DNA from: Methylicorpusculum sp.
GTDB taxonomy: Bacteria; Pseudomonadota; Gammaproteobacteria; Methylococcales; Methylomonadaceae
NCBI RefSeq assembly: GCF_030651835.1
Contig: NZ_JAUSBX010000156.1
Span: 1-64,000, forward strand
Direction: 5' to 3'
DNA length: 64,000 bases
The notes under the pieces are model-generated. The model did no database searches. It was not told the origin of the DNA and saw nothing but the letters and a program-made list of their open reading frames with translations. The position numbers and the translations under genes were made by a program. Numbering within the stretch: position 1 is the first letter of the stretch; the number at the start of each line of letters is the position of its first letter. This document shows, in pieces, positions 39,555 through 47,708 of this stretch.

Positions 39555-40542
39555 ACTGCGCAATGCCGCAACGCGTTATCAGATTCCGCTGGATCAATGG
39601 ATAGATTTGTCGACCGGCATCAATCCCAATGGCTGGCCGATTCCAGCTATACCGGGCGAATGCTGGGTAAGACTGCCCGAAGCAGACGATGGTCTTGTTG
39701 AGGCTGCCAGACGCTATTATCAATCGCCTCATATTTTACCGGTAGCCGGCTCCCAGGCAGCCATTCAGGCCTTGCCATTATTACGGCCTGCGTCTGTCGC
39801 CGGCATGTTGAGCCCCGCCTATGCAGAACACGCCGCCAACTGGCAAAAAGCAGGCCATACCCTGATAAATTTGAATCCGGATACCCTAGACGAAACTATC
39901 GGCACGCTGGATGTATTAGTATTGATTAATCCGAATAACCCCACCGGCAGGCGCTTCAGTCAAGCACAGCTGCTCGCCTGGCACGAAAACTTGCAGGCAC
40001 GCGGCGGTTGGCTGATTGTCGATGAAGCGTTTATCGATACGACCCCGGAATGCAGCCTCGGATCCTATTTACCCAGACCCGGCCTGATTATTTTGCGCTC
40101 ACTGGGAAAGTTTTTTGGCTTGGCAGGGGCCCGATGCGGATTTGTTCTGGCGGATGAGGTTTTACTCAATCAGTTGAATGAACAATTAGGCCCGTGGACA
40201 CTCAGCCATCCCTGCCGTTATGTGGCCACGCAAGCCCTATGTGACGGGGCTTGGCAAGAACGCACCAGTCTGACACTAAAACAGCAATCACAACGATTGC
40301 AGCACTTGCTGGAATCGCACGGACTGATTCCGGACGGTCATACAGACTTGTTCGTCTGGAGCAAAATCCCGCAGGCGCCGGCACTGCATGAACTTCTTGC
40401 CCGTCAGGGTATTCTGACCCGGTTATTCGATACCCCTGCCAGCTTGCGCTTCGGTCTTCCCAAAGATGAGACGCAATGGGGGCGGTTAGACATTGCTTTA
40501 AAAACCATCCCGCCAGCAGTTTTCGGAGACAAAATCGGCTAA
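39535..40542 (+). CDS. cobD: L-threonine-O-3-phosphate decarboxylase (CobD/CobC type)
   Basis: 335 residues from a TTG start at 39535 with AGGAG upstream. It begins LLEHGGKLRNAATRY, then WIDLSTGINPNGWP, which is typical. A fold type I PLP enzyme: LVLINPNNPTGRRFS, VDEAFIDTTPE and the PLP lysine in ILRSLGKFFGLAGARCGF. It makes aminopropanol phosphate for CbiB, encoded just upstream with a 20-bp overlap. Its 3' end overlaps the convergent bluB by 45 bp. Confidence 0.92.
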   Translation: MLEHGGKLRNAATRYQIPLDQWIDLSTGINPNGWPIPAIPGECWVRLPEADDGLVEAARRYYQSPHILPVAGSQAAIQALPLLRPASVAGMLSPAYAEHAANWQKAGHTLINLNPDTLDETIGTLDVLVLINPNNPTGRRFSQAQLLAWHENLQARGGWLIVDEAFIDTTPECSLGSYLPRPGLIILRSLGKFFGLAGARCGFVLADEVLLNQLNEQLGPWTLSHPCRYVATQALCDGAWQERTSLTLKQQSQRLQHLLESHGLIPDGHTDLFVWSKIPQAPALHELLARQGILTRLFDTPASLRFGLPKDETQWGRLDIALKTIPPAVFGDKIG

Positions 40543-41148
40543 GGGCCTGGCTTTGGCCCAGGCTTCCAATTCCAGCATGGGTTTTTCGTAAAAGGCCTCG
40601 ACATGCCCAAGACACAAGACCGCAATGGGGCGCCCTCCTTTAGGAATTGCGAGAAGTTCTGCCAGAGCCATGGGATCGAACAAAGAAACCCAGCCAAGCC
40701 CCAATCCCTCAGCTCTTGCGGCCAGCCACAAATTTTGTATGGCACAGGCGGCCGAAGCCAAATCCATTTCCGGCAAGGTGCGCCTGCCGAAGATATGTTT
40801 TTCGCGTTGATCCGGTAAGGCCACGACCAGCAATTCCCCGCATTCCAGAATGCCTTCGACTTTGAGCTTCATGAACTCGTCATTGCGCTCACCCAATGCC
40901 AACGCTGTCTGCAACCGTTCCTGCTCAACCAGTGCATGAATTTTCCGGCGCAATGCAACATCGGTAATCCTGATAAATCGCCACGGCTGCATCAAGCCGA
41001 CGCTCCCAGCTTGATGAGCCGCCTGCAACAGTTTTGTCAGTAGCGCTTCATCAACCGGCCCCGGCAAAAAATGGCGCATGTCGCGCCGCGCTGAAATCGT
41101 CCGGTATACCGCTGCTATTTCAGCGTCACTGAAACGGTGCTCAGACAT
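40498..41148 (-). CDS. bluB: 5,6-dimethylbenzimidazole synthase
   Basis: 216 residues, nitroreductase-like fold. RRDMRHFLPGPVDEALLTKL, GLMQPWRFIRI, DLASAACAIQNLWLAARAEG and GLGWVSLFDP match BluB, which breaks down reduced FMN with oxygen to give the lower ligand of B12. Its presence indicates aerobic synthesis of true cobalamin. It overlaps cobS by 8 bp upstream, and 45 bp of its 3' end lies antisense to the 3' end of cobD. Confidence 0.94.
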   Translation of the reverse strand: MSEHRFSDAEIAAVYRTISARRDMRHFLPGPVDEALLTKLLQAAHQAGSVGLMQPWRFIRITDVALRRKIHALVEQERLQTALALGERNDEFMKLKVEGILECGELLVVALPDQREKHIFGRRTLPEMDLASAACAIQNLWLAARAEGLGLGWVSLFDPMALAELLAIPKGGRPIAVLCLGHVEAFYEKPMLELEAWAKARPLADFVSENCWRDGF

Positions 41149-41866
41149 GCAATGCCACCGAAGCCAAAACAGCCGCCTCCGTCAATTCGACAGCAGCCCC
41201 ATAAACATCGCCGGTTACGCCACCTAAACGACGAAGCGCGATATAGCGTATTGCCAACCCAACCAATATGGCTACCAGCACCGGCATCCAGCCTATAAAC
41301 CATAATGTACAGATCAGCCAGGCGGCAAGACTTAATCGAGCGGGGATGAGGGGTAAATTGACGATCATTTTTTCACCCAACCCGCCCGGACGGACATAGG
41401 GCGTAGTCAACATCATCGCCATGATAGCCAACCGGCCCAGCATCGGCACAATCAATAATACTGCAGTGTCAGATTGTTTGACTATTTCGACCAAGGCCGC
41501 CCATTTCAGCATCAACACCAGAATGAGCCAAATCACAGCGATTGGGCCTGCTGCCGGGTCTTTCATAATCGCCAGACTGCGTTCACGGCTGCCCATCCCG
41601 CCTGCCCAGGCATCGGCGCAATCGGCGAGTCCATCCAGATGGAGTCCGCCGCTAATCCCGACCCACAGGATCAAAAGCATGGCCGCTTTAAGTTCCGGCT
41701 GACCTGTTCCTAATAAAACCAGTACAAAAACCAGCATCAAACCGATCAATAAACCAACCAAAGGATAAAACAACACCGATTGCCCCCATTGGCGCTCGCT
41801 GGATTCAAAACGGACAGGCAGAGGAATTCGCGTTAAAAATTGTAGGGCTAATATCAATGAGTGCAT
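41141..41866 (-). CDS. cobS: Adenosylcobinamide-GDP ribazoletransferase (cobalamin synthase)
   Basis: 241 residues, integral membrane protein with about six hydrophobic segments. The conserved acidic motif GGLHLDGLADCADAWAGG and LAIMKDPAAGPIAVIWLI (the DP-xxG-xG-like segment) are present. It joins activated ribazole to adenosylcobinamide-GDP in the last steps of the pathway. It shares 8 bp with bluB and sits just downstream of the terminator of the TM2 gene. Confidence 0.95.
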   Translation of the reverse strand: MHSLILALQFLTRIPLPVRFESSERQWGQSVLFYPLVGLLIGLMLVFVLVLLGTGQPELKAAMLLILWVGISGGLHLDGLADCADAWAGGMGSRERSLAIMKDPAAGPIAVIWLILVLMLKWAALVEIVKQSDTAVLLIVPMLGRLAIMAMMLTTPYVRPGGLGEKMIVNLPLIPARLSLAAWLICTLWFIGWMPVLVAILVGLAIRYIALRRLGGVTGDVYGAAVELTEAAVLASVALHV

Positions 41867-41877
41867 GGCATATTAAA

Positions 41878-41906
41878 TAAAAAAGGCGATTCAGTGATCG
41901 CCTTTA
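41878..41906 (-). terminator. Terminator after the TM2-domain gene
   Basis: On the minus strand, AAAGGCGAT-CACTGA-ATCGCCTTTTTTAT: a 9-bp stem and a T run, about 160 bp after the TM2 gene and about 12 bp before cobS. The cobS-bluB pair may depend on read-through or a promoter overlapping this hairpin. Confidence 0.85.
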
Positions 41907-42000
41907 TGATTTGTTATCGAGATTGATCTGCGTTTATTCGCGTCTTTCCCGCAAGACATCGTTTTTACGTATCGGCTCACCCCTGCCATTTTATTAGATG

Positions 42001-42060
42001 TAGGTGATTGATTGAAATCAAGTACCTACACCCTCAATTGACAGCGAGTGATTAGTTACG
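42001..42060 (-). repeat. Family 2 inverted-repeat element, copy B (core deleted)
   Basis: Read on the minus strand it begins GTAACTAATCACTCGCTGTC and continues AATTGAGGGTGTAGGTACTT, matching copy A at 5571-5617 with few changes. Its two ends, TGTAGGTACTTGAT and ATCAATCACCTACA, are nearly adjacent, so the central part of the element is missing. It lies 3 bp beyond the stop of the TM2 gene. Confidence 0.7.
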
Positions 42061-42063
42061 TTT

Positions 42064-42474
42064 TTACTTCAACGGTCGTCCTTTAGCATCCTTATCCATG
42101 TGCTTGCTGAGCAGCAGCGCAAACTCGAGAAACCCCCACAATACGCCATACCCGCCGGTCAAAAAAGTCACCACAATCTGACATAGACCGATCAGGTAAA
42201 AACCTAAATAAAACCGGTGAGCCCCAAATAATCCCAAAAAGAACGCGAGCAAAACCGCAATCATACGGGATTTTACCGCTTTATTTTCCAGATAAACGCC
42301 TACCAGCCCAATCGTGGTAACTGTTCCATCTTTTTGCTCAAACATCACGTCGTCACCGGTTTCCGGCTCACCCGGTGAAGTCCACTGATCCAGATGAAAT
42401 TCGTAAAATGAATCACCGCTTTTGATAACGCCTGTTTGCCTGCCTAAATCAAAACTTTCTATGTGTCCAATCAT
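42064..42474 (-). CDS. Small protein with cold-shock-like N-terminus and TM2 domain
   Basis: 136 residues. Residues 1-65 resemble a beta-barrel cold-shock-type domain (GHIESFDLGRQTGVIKSG, then DDVMFEQKDG). Residues about 70-130 are a TM2 module: two hydrophobic segments around LGLFGAHRFYLGFYLIGL and TGGYGVLWGFLEFALLL. Such fusions are found in bacteria but have no known role. It sits between cobT and cobS on the same strand and is followed by a family 2 repeat and a terminator. Nothing links it to cobalamin beyond position. Confidence 0.8.
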   Translation of the reverse strand: MIGHIESFDLGRQTGVIKSGDSFYEFHLDQWTSPGEPETGDDVMFEQKDGTVTTIGLVGVYLENKAVKSRMIAVLLAFFLGLFGAHRFYLGFYLIGLCQIVVTFLTGGYGVLWGFLEFALLLSKHMDKDAKGRPLK

Positions 42475-42551
42475 GGTTCGTCTTACCTTCTTTTTATAAT
42501 TATTAACGTTATCTATAAATACTCTGCTTCAGTATCCGCGCAGAAGTCGGT

Positions 42552-43592
42552 TTAAGCTGCACTGATACCTGCCTGCTCAAAAGTCGCCATTTCATTATGC
42601 AGCTTGCAAGCCATTTGTAAAACAGGCACCGCAACCAAAGCGCCGCTGCCCTCGCCCAAACGCATATCCAAATTCAGCAAAGGTCGTGCCTTCAAAAAGG
42701 CCAATACCCATTGATGGCCGCGCTCCTGCGAAACATGTCCGTAAAAAAACCATTCTGCACAATCCGGCGCCATTTCAACGGCGATCAAAGCGGCTACGGT
42801 ACTGATAAACCCATCAACTAACACAGGCATGCGCTGTTGAGCTGCGCTTATGTAGGCACCGGTCAATGCAGCAATCTCAAAACCACCCAGACATTTCAGC
42901 ATATCGATAGGAGAATTCAACGCCGGTAGATGCAGTGCCAATGCTGCTTCTATCAGCGCTGCTTTTCGCTGGATACCCGCAGCATCCAGACCGGTTCCCG
43001 CCCCGGTCAATTCATGCGGACTGATCTTTAACACCGCTGCAGCCAGGGCGCTGGCGCTAGTGGTGTTACCTATGCCCATTTCGCCACCTATGAACAAATG
43101 CACTTGCCGGAGAACCGCTCTGTCCACAGCACTTTTTCCGGCGTTTAATGCCACTTCCAACTGCGCCTGCGTCATAGCCGGTTGCACCGCAAAATTTGCC
43201 GTTCCCGGACCCGCTCTGTCCACGATTAATCCGGTCAGTTCAAGTGGCGAGCGCAGCCCTGTATCGACAACTTCAAAACAAGCCCCCAAATGACGCGCCA
43301 AAACGTTGGCTGTAGCGCCGCCGTTCACAAAATTGGTCACCATTTGCCCGGTCACTTCCTGGGGAAACGCCGACACACCGGCTTCAGCAATGCCATGATC
43401 GGCCGCAAAAACCGTGACCTGAACCGATTCGATCGTAGGCTGTCCGGTTTGCTGTAATGAGGCCAGACGAACAGCTATGTCTTCCAAAAAACCTAAAGAA
43501 CCCGGAGGTTTGGTTAATGTTGCCTGTCTGACTCTGGCTTGCTCGGCAAATGCTTCGCCTGCAGGCTGAATGGAGGCCTTTATCCAGTCCAT
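42552..43592 (-). CDS. cobT: Nicotinate-nucleotide-dimethylbenzimidazole phosphoribosyltransferase
   Basis: 346 residues. TKPPGSLGFLEDIAVRLA at the start, FAADHGIAEAGVSAFPQEVT, the signature GGEMGIGNTTSASALAAAVL and the C-terminal MRLGEGSGALVAVPVLQ are diagnostic. It makes alpha-ribazole phosphate from dimethylbenzimidazole supplied by BluB. Its start overlaps the end of cobU by 13 bp. Confidence 0.97.
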   Translation of the reverse strand: MDWIKASIQPAGEAFAEQARVRQATLTKPPGSLGFLEDIAVRLASLQQTGQPTIESVQVTVFAADHGIAEAGVSAFPQEVTGQMVTNFVNGGATANVLARHLGACFEVVDTGLRSPLELTGLIVDRAGPGTANFAVQPAMTQAQLEVALNAGKSAVDRAVLRQVHLFIGGEMGIGNTTSASALAAAVLKISPHELTGAGTGLDAAGIQRKAALIEAALALHLPALNSPIDMLKCLGGFEIAALTGAYISAAQQRMPVLVDGFISTVAALIAVEMAPDCAEWFFYGHVSQERGHQWVLAFLKARPLLNLDMRLGEGSGALVAVPVLQMACKLHNEMATFEQAGISAA

Positions 43593-44110
43593 TTTAATAC
43601 CTGCGGCAAACCCGCCGTAACCAGGACAACCTTATCGCAAACTTGCGCGAGTTGCTGGTGCAGACGCCCTGCTTCATCGACAAACCGGCGCGTGCCTTCC
43701 CCGAGAGGAATAATGCCCGACCCGACCTCGTTACTGACCAGAATCAAATCACCCGGCAGCTTATCAACACACTCGATCAAAGCACTGACTTGCTGTTCAA
43801 AAAAGGGCAACTGCACAGTGCCTTGATCATCGAACAAAATATTGCTTAACCATAAAGTCAGACAATCGACCAAAATACAATGTTCGCCAGCTGACTGCTC
43901 TTTTAATACATCGGCCAATCTGATCGGCTCTTCAACCGTTTTCCAGTGTTGCGGGCGATCAGCACGATGCCTTGCAATTCGCGCCTGCATTTCATGATCA
44001 CCTGCCGTAGCCGTCGCACAATAAACAACCTGCTTACCTGAATCCCCGGCACATTGCTCGGCATAGCGGCTTTTACCGGACCGCGCGCCCCCTAAAATAA
44101 GAGTCAACAC
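43580..44110 (-). CDS. cobU: Adenosylcobinamide kinase / adenosylcobinamide-phosphate guanylyltransferase
   Basis: 176 residues. The P-loop LILGGARSGKSRYAEQ at the N-terminus, VDCLTLWLSNILF and LVSNEVGSGIIPLGEGTRRF are classic. It phosphorylates adenosylcobinamide and adds GMP. It lies 2 bp after the universal stress protein gene and overlaps cobT by 13 bp. Confidence 0.96.
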   Translation of the reverse strand: MLTLILGGARSGKSRYAEQCAGDSGKQVVYCATATAGDHEMQARIARHRADRPQHWKTVEEPIRLADVLKEQSAGEHCILVDCLTLWLSNILFDDQGTVQLPFFEQQVSALIECVDKLPGDLILVSNEVGSGIIPLGEGTRRFVDEAGRLHQQLAQVCDKVVLVTAGLPQVLKWTG

Positions 44111-44112
44111 GG

Positions 44113-44559
44113 TTAATCGTCTTTAAGCCGGACAGCCAGCACATCGCATTTTGCGTAATGCAGCACACCGTTGGCTGTAGAGCCCAGCAGCAAAGCCAGG
44201 CCATGCCGTCCGTGCGAACCCACCACGATCAAGTCCACCTCATTTTCTTCAGCCACACGCACTATTTCGAGTTTCGGACTGCCAAATTCCAGCCATTGAC
44301 TGGAAGCAGGCACGCCCAGCTGACCAGCCAATTTTGTCAACCTGATTTTGGCCGATTTCATTAATTCTTCCGTCAAATCGATATCAAACGGAATATCCGG
44401 TCCATAGGCGGTATCCATTATCGGCAGATTATCTACAACATGCAGCAGACTCAGTTTGGCTTTAAAACTGTCGGCCAGCGCTTTCGCTCTATCGGCAATC
44501 AACGTGCTGTTGTCCGAAAAATCAGTGGCTAACATTATATGAGCGTAGTTTTGCATCAT
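44113..44559 (-). CDS. Universal stress protein (UspA family)
   Basis: 148 residues. ATP-binding UspA fold: HIMLATDFSDNSTLIADRAK at the start and the C-terminal VVGSHGRHGLALLLGSTANG nucleotide loop. These are cytoplasmic stress-response proteins. It lies between a small membrane protein gene (5 bp) and cobU (2 bp), so it is cotranscribed with the cobalamin genes even though no functional link is known. Confidence 0.92.
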   Translation of the reverse strand: MMQNYAHIMLATDFSDNSTLIADRAKALADSFKAKLSLLHVVDNLPIMDTAYGPDIPFDIDLTEELMKSAKIRLTKLAGQLGVPASSQWLEFGSPKLEIVRVAEENEVDLIVVGSHGRHGLALLLGSTANGVLHYAKCDVLAVRLKDD

Positions 44560-44564
44560 GCCTC

Positions 44565-45080
44565 CTAAAAAGCGGCAGGGGGTGCTTCAGGAAAAAGTAA
44601 CCCCACCAGCTGGTAAGAAGCCAGCAGATAAAGAAAAGAAACACCTAATCCTAATAACAATGATTGAGAGAGTGCATGGCGGAAAATGTGGCCACTGGCC
44701 AACCAATGCCACACGATGAATAACACCAAAGTAAACAGCGACAGGATAGTAATATGTCCTGAAGCCATGGTCGCAATGCTGGGTAAGGCAAGAAAACTGA
44801 TGACGGCGTCGACGCCAAATAGCGCACACGCCGTTTGTTCAAAGCGTTCGGGTTTACCCCAAAAAAACAACAGCACTTTACTGAAGGCCAGTATTAAAAA
44901 AACACCTAACAGTATTTGCAACAATGAATCACTGAACGTCTCATTGATTCTCAGAACAAGAAAGCTGACAACCGAGTAAAGCAGGATCAAACGGAATAAC
45001 AATCCTCGGGTATAAGGAATGTCCTGAGGTCCCTTTTTAAGCAGGGCAATATTGAAAAACAGCTTTAACCACTCGTACAT
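44565..45080 (-). CDS. Unrecognised membrane protein (about five spans)
   Basis: 171 residues. Hydrophobic segments near 28-43, 52-72, 85-105, 107-127 and 137-160 indicate an integral inner-membrane protein, somewhat like the Yip1 superfamily in layout (amphipathic N-terminus KLFFNIALLKKGPQDIP). I cannot assign it. Its first 16 bp overlap the 3' end of the ABC-F gene, and it precedes the USP gene by 5 bp. Confidence 0.75.
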   Translation of the reverse strand: MYEWLKLFFNIALLKKGPQDIPYTRGLLFRLILLYSVVSFLVLRINETFSDSLLQILLGVFLILAFSKVLLFFWGKPERFEQTACALFGVDAVISFLALPSIATMASGHITILSLFTLVLFIVWHWLASGHIFRHALSQSLLLGLGVSFLYLLASYQLVGLLFPEAPPAAF

Positions 45081-46969
45081 GCCTCTTGTGCCTCTTCAAG
45101 TTTACTTTCCGCCGTCAACCAGGCTTCCTCCGCACGCGACAAATCTCTGTCGACCTGCGCCTTTTGTTCCAACAACTGCTTTAAACGATTCTTTTCAGTC
45201 TCCTGGTAAATGACCGGATCGGCCAATTGCTGTTCAATTGTAAATTGCTGTTGATGCAATTTTTCTACTGTTTGTTCCGCCCGCTTTATGGCGTCGACTA
45301 ATGGCTTGAGCTTGTGCCTGCGCTCGGCGTCCTGTTTTCTTTGATCTTTTCTGGATACGTTAACCGCATTGTTTGCAGTTGAAGGATCTTCCTCGCCTTT
45401 TTTCTGATCTGTCAACCATTGACGATAGTCGTCCAGATCACCATCGAATGCCTGCACAGAGCCATTGGCCACCAACAGCAGTGAATCAGTGACCGAGCGC
45501 AGCAAATGACGGTCATGCGAAACGATGACCATAGCTCCCTGATAATCCTGCAAGGCCACACTCAGGGCATGGCGCATTTCCAGATCCAAATGGTTAGTAG
45601 GCTCATCCAGCAGCAGCAGATTTGGATTTTGATAAACCAAAAGAGCTAGCACCAAACGCGCCTTTTCCCCTCCGGAAAACGGCTCTACCGCTTCCATGAC
45701 TTTATCGCCCTGAAAATCGAAGCCACCCAGATAATTGCGCAATTCTTTCTCTGTCGCCCGTTTATCCAGAGCTTGTAAATGCCATAGCGGACTCTGATCC
45801 ACACGCAATTGCTCGAGTTGATGCTGTGCAAAATAGCCTATTTTGAGCATGTCCGAAATCAGCAATTGCCCTGCAACCGGCTGCATTTGGCCAGCCAGTA
45901 CTTTAATCAAACTTGATTTACCGGCTCCGTTAGGTCCCAACAAACCGATGCGGTCGCCAGGAGAGAGGGTTAAATCAACATTATCGATAATGATTTTATC
46001 GCCGTAACCAATATCCGCCTGCTTCAGATTGATCAGCGGATTGGGCATTTTATCGGGTTTGGCAAACGTAAAATGAAACGGCGAATCGACATGCGCCTGA
46101 GCAATCAGTTCCATCCGTTCCAGCGATTTGATCCGGCTTTGCGCCTGCTTGGCCTTGGTCGCCTGGGCTCTGAAACGATCAACAAAACTCTGGATATGGG
46201 CAATTTCCCGCTGCTGTTTTTCAAAAGCCGATTGTTGCTGGGATAATTTTTCCGCCCGCATGCGTTCAAAATCAGAATAATTGCCGGTATAAATTTCAGC
46301 TTTATTGCTTTCGATATGAATAATGTGATCGGTGATGCTGTCCAGAAAATCTCGGTCATGGGAAATCAGCACCAGAGTGCCCGGGTATTTACACAGCCAA
46401 TCCTGCAGCCAGATCACGGCATCCAGATCAAGATGGTTGGTGGGTTCATCCAATAACAATAAGTCCGACCGGCACATCAGCGCCTGAGCCAGATTCAGCC
46501 TCATACGCCAGCCGCCTGAAAACGAACTGACCGGATTATTAAGCTGCCCGGGTAAAAAGCCCAGGCCGTTCATCAATCGGGAGGCACGTACCTGAGCGGT
46601 ATAACCGCCGATATGATCCAGCGCGCCGTGCAGTTCGGCCAATTTGATGCCGTCGTTAACCTGCTCGGCTTCCGCCAGCCGCTTTTCTAACCTGCGTAAT
46701 TCTTTATCACCGTCGATGACATAATCGATCGCAGAGGAACTCACGCCCGGCGTTTCCTGAGCCACGTGCGCTATTTCCAGATTTGGCGGCATCGAAAAAT
46801 CGCCCTCATCAGGGTGAAGCTCATCTCTAAGCAAGGCAAATAAACTGGATTTACCCACCCCGTTGGCGCCGGTCAAGCCGATCTTCTGACCTCGATGCAA
46901 CGTAAAAGAGGCGCCGGAAAACAAGACTCGCGCGCCCCGTCTTAGAGCTACATTTCTAAAATTCAGCAT
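45065..46969 (-). CDS. ABC-F family ATPase (YheS-like)
   Basis: 634 residues, the length of E. coli YheS. Two ATPase cassettes: Walker A GANGVGKSSLFALL and GPNGAGKSSLIKVL, signatures FSGGWRMRLNLAQAL and FSGGEKARLVLALL, Walker B LLLLDEPTNHLDLD and LLLLDEPTNHLDLE. No membrane domain. A coiled-coil tail runs from about 530. ABC-F proteins act on ribosomes to relieve stalls or modulate elongation. The end overlaps the following membrane-protein gene. Confidence 0.93.
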   Translation of the reverse strand: MLNFRNVALRRGARVLFSGASFTLHRGQKIGLTGANGVGKSSLFALLRDELHPDEGDFSMPPNLEIAHVAQETPGVSSSAIDYVIDGDKELRRLEKRLAEAEQVNDGIKLAELHGALDHIGGYTAQVRASRLMNGLGFLPGQLNNPVSSFSGGWRMRLNLAQALMCRSDLLLLDEPTNHLDLDAVIWLQDWLCKYPGTLVLISHDRDFLDSITDHIIHIESNKAEIYTGNYSDFERMRAEKLSQQQSAFEKQQREIAHIQSFVDRFRAQATKAKQAQSRIKSLERMELIAQAHVDSPFHFTFAKPDKMPNPLINLKQADIGYGDKIIIDNVDLTLSPGDRIGLLGPNGAGKSSLIKVLAGQMQPVAGQLLISDMLKIGYFAQHQLEQLRVDQSPLWHLQALDKRATEKELRNYLGGFDFQGDKVMEAVEPFSGGEKARLVLALLVYQNPNLLLLDEPTNHLDLEMRHALSVALQDYQGAMVIVSHDRHLLRSVTDSLLLVANGSVQAFDGDLDDYRQWLTDQKKGEEDPSTANNAVNVSRKDQRKQDAERRHKLKPLVDAIKRAEQTVEKLHQQQFTIEQQLADPVIYQETEKNRLKQLLEQKAQVDRDLSRAEEAWLTAESKLEEAQEACTSG

Positions 46970-47015
46970 ATCTTTACCGTTTCAGGCACAGCAAAACAAT
47001 CATCCATAATTCCCC

Positions 47016-47537
47016 TTATCCTAAGCGATCGAGCATTTTTTCAGCTTGTTCGGCGAATTCATCCAGATTGCCTTTTTTTACCGTTTCTCTGGGAATGACC
47101 AATGCGGTATTCAATCCAATATAAATGAACACATACCGGTCGCTCTTTTCCACCCTCACCACCTCATCCCAAGGCATGGTGTTTTTTCCGCTTGGCGACT
47201 TTTCAAGCAGTCCTTTAGGGTCCAGCGTCAATGTATAAGCGCCAAACATCCTCGCTTTCTCTTTATAGGTGTAATTGGTGAGAATCTGGCGGCGAAAATC
47301 GAGCAACAAAATCTTCGGTGACAACCAGGCCCACAAAATGGCCAAAATCACAACATAGGAAGCAGCTCGGATATCACCGTAATAGAAGTAATAAAATGCG
47401 CCTATGATGAACATCACGCCAGGCACTATCAGCCGGTTTTTTTTCAGGTTTTGTTGAATTTCATCGGAGTTCAAATATTGCATTTCATTGAAGTGGATTA
47501 AATCTTCCTCCCGGAATTCGTATTCGATTTCAAACAT
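47016..47537 (-). CDS. YcxB-like membrane protein
   Basis: 173 residues. An acidic N-terminus (EIEYEFREEDLIHFNEMQYL), two hydrophobic spans near 38-52 and 58-75 (LIVPGVMFIIGAFYYFYYG, then AASYVVILAILWAWLSP) and a C-terminal PH-like beta domain (FGAYTLTLDPKGLLEKS, TMPWDEVVRVEKSDRYVFIY) match the YcxB-like family. Function is unknown. It starts the minus-strand run that leads into the ABC-F gene, 46 bp away. Confidence 0.75.
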   Translation of the reverse strand: MFEIEYEFREEDLIHFNEMQYLNSDEIQQNLKKNRLIVPGVMFIIGAFYYFYYGDIRAASYVVILAILWAWLSPKILLLDFRRQILTNYTYKEKARMFGAYTLTLDPKGLLEKSPSGKNTMPWDEVVRVEKSDRYVFIYIGLNTALVIPRETVKKGNLDEFAEQAEKMLDRLG

Positions 47538-47708
47538 GACTGTGTTTATATAAAGTTAAAAGTTTAATTAATAAAAGAGGAAAATCACATCCAGGCTTTA
47601 GCCTATCAGCGTTGATCCAAATAAAAAGCGGTTTTTCACGATAGGTTAACTGATTTGCCTGCAGTTCATTACTGGGAACAGAAGAACCACCGTTCAATCA
47701 ATGACGCC

